This document shows positions 57,112-64,000 of a DNA stretch of 64,000 nucleotides, piece after piece. The notes beneath the pieces were generated by a model. That model saw only the letters and a program-made list of their open reading frames with translations, did no database searches and was not told the origin of the DNA. The position numbers and the translations under genes were made by a program. Source of the stretch: Hevea brasiliensis (lineage: Eukaryota; Streptophyta; Magnoliopsida; Malpighiales; Euphorbiaceae); the NCBI RefSeq assembly GCF_030052815.1, contig NC_079507.1, forward strand, positions 55,191,571 through 55,255,570, given 5' to 3'. Each line of letters begins with the position of its first letter. The stretch's first letter is position 1.

Positions 57112-59727
57112 ATAGGCTATAGATTCATGGGAATTGTTATCTTAGATTTGTCACATGCAGAGTATAGGATCCTGTTTTGTCTTTTCTATAATTCCTTGCT
57201 ATAGTTTCAGCATTTTCCCTCAGTAGCATTCCTTGGAATGTGTCTAATGTATCAGTTCTTATAGGAGTACAAGTGATATAATTTGAGTTAGTAGATGTGC
57301 CGATATCTACCATAGTGATAAGTACCCCAAGAGATAATTTGATTAGTCAGTATAGGGCCATGTGGCGTGCCTAATTAGTGTAAGGCACGAGTACATAAAA
57401 GGAGTTATGATAGTGTAGCTGCCCTAAATGAGTGTGAGAGTACTATTATGACTATTGTCAGTGGGTTGGCTGGTTAGGGCAAGTTTATGGTATTAATTTA
57501 GTATTCTATCATAATAGTTTTCCATATGATTTTTTAAATTAAAGTGCAAGGGGTTAGAGATGACAATCTTTTGGGACGTACCACAGTAACTTATGAAATG
57601 CTTTCGTTGTTTGTGCTGTAAGCTACAGATTATAGTACGAACACAAAATTATTGTGTAGAGCTGTGTGCATCCCCATGGTGTTCCATGATTAACTTTTAC
57701 AGACATCCTCTATTTTGGTACAATTGCACCATAACAGAATTCTATTCTTAAAAAAGAGTTAGGAACTCCTAGTCATGGTTTAGAGTATCAGATGCTGCTT
57801 TTGGGCAATAACTAGAGTTGGTGATTCGGTTATCCTATCTTGAACACAGAGTTATAGCATGAGTTGTCATGGGATTAGAGGTTTAGTATGGTTGCAGTGT
57901 AAGAATGGCACCTGCAAAGTGAGATCATTTGGTTTTTGGTATGGAATTTTTGACAGTTTTGGAATTACGATGAATGTTTTGCCTAAAATTTAGTAAGAAT
58001 AGTATCTCCTTTGTGTGGTAACGAGGTGCAAAGTACAACTTTGCTCCCTAAAGGAGACCAGGGGTTATGAATAATAGTCATAGCTTATGAAATAATGTTT
58101 AGGGAATTTTTATAATATGAGAAGAGAGTAGATAGCCTTACCTAGTTATGACAATTTGGTAAATGTAGTGCCTCTCTTACAGTCAATTGTGCTATAGAAT
58201 ATTGTAATGTCTTTTTAGGAGAGACAAAAGAATACTACCAATGTTAGTGACCTACTGAATGACATCCTAAATGGGATTATAGTGTGATAGAGAGTTGTTG
58301 GCTCATGTACCCTAAGTACGGTATAAGCTCTATTATAGGAATCATAAGTGATCAAAATTAGGATAGATGTAGTACTTTTAAGCTTAGTGATGGGAATTGA
58401 GTACTCAGTACCTTAAGTTCAACTGAATAAGTAGCAATGGAAGAAGGGCACCATACGGATTCCCCTCTATGAGGCTGTAGAGGGTAGTCTATAATCTAGC
58501 AAATAGGAATAGAGATCATGCAATATATGTGTGACTGCTATTTCCTGAGTTCTTTCTCAGCTTCTTACTACCCAAAATAAGAGTATAGTTTAACCAGAAT
58601 AATGTTAAGGGTAGTAAGTTAGCGGAGATAAATCACAGAATGCCAGTAGATAGAGGAAGTGTAGAAATGAAATTTTGAATAGTTGGTTATAGATGCAGCA
58701 TAACCTGAATGCTAGTGTAAGTGGTAGGAAGAGTGATCAGAAGATAAAGTCCAAGTAGCACATAGATGTGATGACCTAGCAGAGACTCTAAAAGATATAG
58801 TTAGCTAGTATAGCTATCAGGTTGGGAAAAAGAATGGAGCTAGGAATAAAATAGTCAGAGTTTTGTTCTGGGTAAGATGAAGGAAATAAATGAAAGGACA
58901 ACCTGAAGGGTGCAGAATAAAAAGAATGAAGTTGAGATACAGAGTAGGCTAGGTGTTGTTTATGGAAAGGTAAATGACAAGGAAGGAGAACCTATAATGG
59001 GACCACATTAATGAGAATAGTGATGGAGGTATGGAACCCAGTAGTGTGATACTCATAGCTTGACGTAGTTGTGATAGTGCCAGAGGCTAGAATGTAAAGC
59101 TTAGAGTTATAGGATTGGATCATACTCTATCTGTTCCCTATTCCTAAGGTGAGGTGGGTAGCAATGGGACAAGATACCTTTAACCTGTTAATAGTACGAG
59201 AAGAGTTAGGCAAGGAATGCCACTTGGGCAAGTTGTGACTAGATAGTGTACAATGGTGTCTTGAACTATCTTGTTAGGCTGAGGAACGAAACTAGTAAAC
59301 AATAAGTTGATTAAGGTCAATGTAATGGATCATATAGGTATGATGAGAGGATAGAAGGGTAGGTAATGACACATAGGCTTTAGGTTAGACTATTGAAATA
59401 ATGAGAAGGTAGTTAAAGGTTTGTTATGAATATCAGGTAAATGTCTTTAGTGTGACCAATAGAATCACTTTGCGTAAAGCAATAATGACAGAACAGTAGT
59501 AGGGGTAGAACGGGAAGAGACTGGTATAGATGGTCATAAGTCACTAGTAAGTATGAGGACCAGAGTAATGATAATAGGTATGATTGAAGTTAGCTCTGGA
59601 AGAATATGTTAATAAGAGGTATCTTCCAAAATATAGCAGAAGGCAAGGTACAAGATAAATATGGTATGTCAGGTTAGACAGTGGTACAAAAGAGGATTGG
59701 TGTGGCTAATATTTTACAGGTAGAGCA

Positions 59728-60436
59728 TGTAACACCCTTATTCCCTACTATAGATTTACTTCCCTTCTTTCCCCAGAACCGTGGAGTCTAGCCAATCGGA
59801 GCTTTAAAAACCATCAACCTGATTCTCAAACATTAACATCTGCAAAATCGATCGCAAGTACCAACTCATAAATATCACATCTCCATCCATAAATTCATAC
59901 TTTAAAGCTTCTCCTGGACGGAAGATAAAGCTGCTGCCCCTGCTCAACCCCTGCTCTGCTACTATTCATCATCTTCGTCCCTTGTCTCTTTCTCTAATTT
60001 ATGATATTGTAGACCAAATTCCTTCTTTTTCCCTTTCTAGCATCCTTCCTCACTAGAGAAACTCTAAAGAATTTAGCTATCCTTCCTCCTTCCTTCTCTT
60101 CTTCTTCTTTTCCTTCTTCTTTCTTTCTTTCTTTTTTTCCTTTCTTCTTCCTCCTCTCCTCTTTCCCGATTCCTCTTCCAATTTCTTTTTTTTCTTCTTT
60201 TATAGAGCCTGCTGGAGAGTCACATGGGTTGCAACCTGCTGTCCAAATTTTTTTAAACTAAATTTCATTTTGGTCCTTTAACTTTTTAACAATCTTATTT
60301 TTCACCTCGAAACTTCTATAACTTTTCTTTCAAGTCTAAGTTCAAATTAAAATTTTCTCCCCAAAATTTTATAAATTTTGTTTCTATTCAAATAATAACC
60401 ATATATAATATTTTTTCAAAATTTGGGGGTGTTACA
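59728..60436. mobile_element. nested solo LTR (709 bp)
   Basis: The unit starts TGTAACACCC and ends GGGTGTTACA, a perfect 10-base inverted pair of LTR type. Flanks GAGCA (59723-59727) and AAGCA (60437-60441) match 4 of 5. It has a pyrimidine-rich tract (about 60060-60200) and no coding sequence. It lies inside the degenerate gypsy-type interior and so is younger. Confidence 0.8.
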
Positions 60437-62278
60437 AAGCAAAAATAATTGCAAAGAGATGATGAAATTTGAAAAGGAAGACCAAGAGATACAGGTTAAA
60501 CATTATTATATAGACAATCTTTTGTGGTTGGCTATAGGAGGAGATTTCTCCTTCTCTTTAAGTTTAGCTTATGCTTTAGCTCTAGAATGCTATATAAGGA
60601 AGGGAGACTGTGTCGAGGTAATCCAATTAATTGAGAATTTGGTAGGCATCAGTTCATACACAATCTCCCGAGAAGGGAATGACGGTAAATACATACTTAA
60701 GGTCAAGGATTAAAGGACAATCAGGGTAGTGATAAAAGTTAGATCAAGTTAGTTACTAAGGTTTGCAGCCCTTTTGAACTATAAGTTAGATGGAGTGCCA
60801 CCCGCAGACAAGATTCGATGGATGTAACTTTGCTAATGGGTGAATTTTATGCTGAAGTTTAGAAAATTGTGGGCAATAGATGTGGTTATATCAAAGAGAA
60901 TGAACATGTGAAATATCTTATCTAGGATTATAGTGCAACACATATTTTCCACTATCATGTTAGAGCTCCCAACTAACAATGATGAGTAATTTCCTACAAA
61001 GGATAGTAGGGAATGATAATATTCTAATGATCAAGTTGGGAAATGAGGAACAATAGAAACCTTCCATGGTGAATTATATGTGTTATAAAGCACGAGTAAT
61101 AGGTCAACACTATAGTGTTGTATAACATGAAGGATGTGTTGGTAGGAATAAATTACAGCATTAAAATTCTATAAGAAGTGAAGCTAGCAATCATGTTAAA
61201 CTAAGAAATAAATAAAGGCTCAAATTTGATGATGGGATGGACATCTTTGAAGGAAGAAGCACAAAGGTGAAAAAGGAAAAGTTATGAAAAATGATAGGTT
61301 AAGAGAGTAGTTGAGCTTTGATCTAAATGCCAATGTGTTAGAAAGTACATCAAACAGTAAAGAAGTTTTAGGTTAAAGTCAAACAACTCTCATTCTAGAG
61401 GAAAGGAAAATGATAAAGTCATGCTAACTAAGTTGTTTTGGAATACATAAACTTTTGTCAGGTCAGAGAAGAGACCCAGTTTACTTTCCAATATTGATAG
61501 ATGGTATATGAATGTTCGGCACTTAAATGGAGCTCTACACAGCTAGTTACATAAGATAGGTATGAGTTAGTATAAGGACCTCATGGCAAAAAGTAAGCTA
61601 GAAGCTCATAATATCATGGAATTAAGAAGTATATGCGCCTTAAGCACGGAGAAAGATTTATCAAAGCTTTAATGACCAACAAGATCAGCAGTGATCTCGG
61701 GTAAGATATGCGAAAAAGTAGTTATTTCAAAAGGGCACTTTATAAGACTTTGCAAACCAGGTTATACGAGTCAAATCTTCACGCTACAGAGATTGGTAAT
61801 AAAAGGAAACAAAGACTATAATTACAGGATATCATACATTAGGGTGTAGTGAAAGCATTGTGGGTACTAGAGATGATAGGAAAAGAATAAATGAGTAGTT
61901 AGATGTGTTAACTTGTTTCAGACAAATGACGATAGCTGAAATGCTACTGTAGAGGTAGATAGTAGTAAAATACTTTCAATCATCTATGCAAATCTCGAGT
62001 AACAAGTGCTCGCACTTGTTCCAATCTTCTTTTCTTTATCCCTGATTTGTTTAAGATTCGAGGATGAATTTTTTTAAGGGAGAAAAATTATAATAAACTG
62101 AAAATTTTTTTAAAAAATAGATAATTTATAAATTAGACTATTATAATATTATTTCATTAAATAAATATATTTCATGAGATTATTATTATTTTTTTAGTTT
62201 TAAAATTCAATTTTCAAACTTCTAATTAAAATTTCTATGATTGTGAAATTTTACAATTTTATGTTTTAGATATTTCAA

Positions 62279-62345
<67 letters not shown>

Positions 62346-62499
62346 TAATTTTAAATGTATTAAATTAGAATTGGACCTAATTGAAAACAATTTTTAGACT
62401 TGTTTGAAAAGATCTCAAAAGTTTATGGATCAATTTATATTTTTGCTTTTAAATTAAAAAAAAAAAGACACAAAAGTTAAAAATCGACAGCACACGCTC

Positions 62500-62521
62500 C
62501 CCCCCCCCCCCCAGTTTCTCT

Positions 62522-62584
<63 letters not shown>
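62500..62584. repeat. poly-C and (CT)n tract in the 3' LTR
   Basis: About 13 C followed by a long (CT)n run of about 33 units; the homologous place in the 5' LTR has a shorter C-run and (CT)n. Confidence 0.95.
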
Positions 62585-62588
<4 letters not shown>

Positions 62589-63465
62589 TTCTTCTTTCTT
62601 TTCATTTTCTTTTTTTGATCATAACTTCCTTCTCCGATAACCGTTTCCGGCGTTCTTGGTATCAAAACGCTCCTCTCTTTGTGGACATCGTGTAGATACC
62701 ATGTTTGCTCGGTATCATTTTCCATTTTGTGCAAATCAAGTTTCAGAAATTTTAGCTCATTTTGATTTCTGGGTTACATCTTTCTCAAACCGTAAATCAT
62801 ACAAAAAATCCGAGACTACTAGTCATCCTACGTGTCGAGAACTTCGCAACTACACCAATTTAGAATTTTTTTGACACCAAAAATTTAGTAGGTCTCACTA
62901 ACTTACCAGTGATTTTTTGGGTTTTTAATGAGTCTTTTTAATTAAATAAAAATTATATTCTAACTCCTGGTGTTGTGAGCTTCGCGTAGGTCTTTTCGTT
63001 TTGAGGAAATTTCACCAGTGACTGAAACTGCATTTTCAGGCTAGATAGATATGTTGCTGGACCCACTTCGGAAGTTGGTCAATATTACAGTACTTCCCAC
63101 TATTTTTAGATGCCCTAGACGCGTTTTAGGTGTCAGAATTGGCATAGGTAAACCCGAACTCTAAATTGTCCTTTTTGCCTAATGCTAGGTTTAGAATAAA
63201 ATTCATAAAATATTCGTGGGTAGTCAGAAAATTGTAATTCCTTTTGCAATAGTATAATAGCATCACTAGGGACTGCGGGGCATGATTATAGAATTTTTGG
63301 GATTAGTTTAGATAGTTTTTGCAAAATATTAATTTTAAGTTTAATAGCTGAATTGTGCAGTTATATGAGTTTTGACTGGTTTAACGAGCTCATGAGGAAC
63401 AATATGATGTTATTGTGATGTGGGCTTGAGGCCATTGGATTAGAAAATATTGTTTGAGTTGCTTT

Positions 63466-64000
63466 GCAGGTTAGGTAAGTCTTAAGTATAGGAAAAACTT
63501 TACTAAATTTTTTGTATAAATTTATGATGTCTTTGACTCTTTAAATTCTTGTTTTATTTTAATATTGATAAATTCATGAATATAATTGTTTATGTGATAC
63601 GAGTTAACCCTCCTCCTCTGTCCAACTGCTTCAGTGATCCTCAATTGATCTATGAGTAGATATTGATTTTATTTACAATTTCAATATTATTAAATTATAT
63701 TCAAAGTATTTTCATGCATTTTCACACACACACACACACACATAATGCAGGTTGGGTAAGTCCTAAGTATAGAAGAAACTTTATTAGATTTTCGACACAA
63801 ATTTATGATGCCTTTGACTCTTTAAATTCTTGTTTTATTTTAATATTGATAAATTCATGAATATAATTGTTTAGGTGATCCGAGTCAACCCTCCTCCTCA
63901 GCCCAACAGCCTCAGTGATCCTCGGTTGATCTGTGAGTAGATATTGATTTTATTTACAATTTTAATATTATTAAATTATATTCAAGGCATGCTCATGCAT
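63466..64000. repeat. 281-bp tandem duplication inside the 3' LTR
   Basis: 'gcaggtt(a/g)ggtaagtc(t/c)taagtata' starts at 63466 and again at 63747. Each copy then runs through 'tgactctttaaattcttgttttattttaatattgataaattcatgaat' and 'caaccctcctcctc'. The first copy ends in (CA)n at about 63723-63742. The second continues to the window end. Confidence 0.9.

Larger units (their letters stand above)
57096..62088 (+). pseudogene. internal region of the gypsy-type element, coding capacity lost
   Basis: About 4.3 kb excluding the nested LTR. No frame on either strand shows a retroviral-type protein domain; stop codons are dense. A frame at 60423-60713 gives 96 residues but begins with a TTG inside the nested LTR and matches nothing known to me. 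If this was a gag-pol element, it is too decayed to read by eye. Confidence 0.55.
54492..64000 (+). mobile_element. degenerate long-LTR Ty3/gypsy-type retrotransposon, cut by window end
   Basis: Two LTRs of one family (54492-57095 and 62089 to beyond the window) enclose about 5.0 kb, of which 709 bases are a later insertion. A degenerate primer-binding site TTGGCATTAGAGC lies at 57099-57111 and a polypurine-like tract at about 62074-62088. The interior holds no reading frame with recognisable gag, protease, polymerase or integrase; only short A/G-rich frames remain. 'attcgaggatgaatttttttaaggg' before the polypurine tract resembles the end of chromovirus polyproteins. The element is old or was always non-autonomous. 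Confidence 0.8.
62089..64000 (+). repeat. 3' LTR of the gypsy-type element, truncated by window end
   Basis: Follows 'tttttaagggagaaaaat' (polypurine-like) and begins TATAATAAACTG, the homologue of TGTAATAACTTG with the terminal TG mutated. Shares every landmark with the 5' LTR, including (ATT)n at 62281-62345 and a C-run with (CT)n at 62500-62584. An internal 281-base duplication is present here and not in the 5' LTR. Confidence 0.85.

Noticed and set aside
60423..60713. 96-residue frame in the gypsy-type interior
   Set aside because: Starts at a TTG within the nested LTR, has no recognisable domain and no promoter or splice context; kept only as a mention.

Overview
The window is nuclear DNA of a flowering plant. 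It is AT-rich, its genes have many GT-AG introns, and it carries dense plant transposons. The five protein genes are closest to what I know from rosid eudicots; Malpighiales/Euphorbiaceae is a guess from overall feel, not something the sequence proves.

Genes from left to right: an intronless oleosin (+, 1684-2151); a tRNA-Pro(UGG) gene (-, 3619-3690); a seven-exon membrane-type monodehydroascorbate reductase (-, 3974-8006); a three-exon R2R3-MYB of the MYB21/24/57 type (-, 16482-19614); a six-exon ADP-ribosylation factor 1 (-, 29222-35634); and a seven-exon polygalacturonase (-, 37829-40574). All multi-exon models were assembled by hand from splice sites and give uninterrupted reading frames (478, 187, 181 and 477 residues). 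These are dispersed housekeeping or developmental genes, not an operon or cluster; the only functional echo is that the oleosin and the reductase both relate to oil-body and peroxisome biology of seeds.

Most of the rest is mobile DNA, and several insertions can be resolved to the base. They are: a solo LTR (9360-11995) inside a minisatellite with a perfect 5-bp target duplication; a hAT-like miniature element (14758-15130); a decayed L1-type LINE with an RNase H domain (about 21010-22950); a 2.8-kb near-complete palindrome (24364-27177) with a perfect 9-bp target duplication, which is a fold-back Mutator-like element; and a 3-kb hAT-like element with GC-rich ends (30689-33682) inside ARF intron 3, itself carrying an RTE LINE. 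Further right are a 488-bp TRIM (43251-43738), an almost full-length RTE LINE (46941-50179) head-to-head with a short relative, and a gag-only LTR element (51891-54109). Last comes an old Ty3/gypsy-type element (54492 to beyond the window end) with very long LTRs and a nested solo LTR. The long LTR at 54492, its partner at 62089 and the solo LTR at 9360 are one family.

The strongest objects for follow-up are the fold-back element, the gag-only element with unequal LTRs, the head-to-head RTE 5' ends, the nested composite in ARF intron 3, and a GC-AG intron plus a changed active-site motif in the polygalacturonase.
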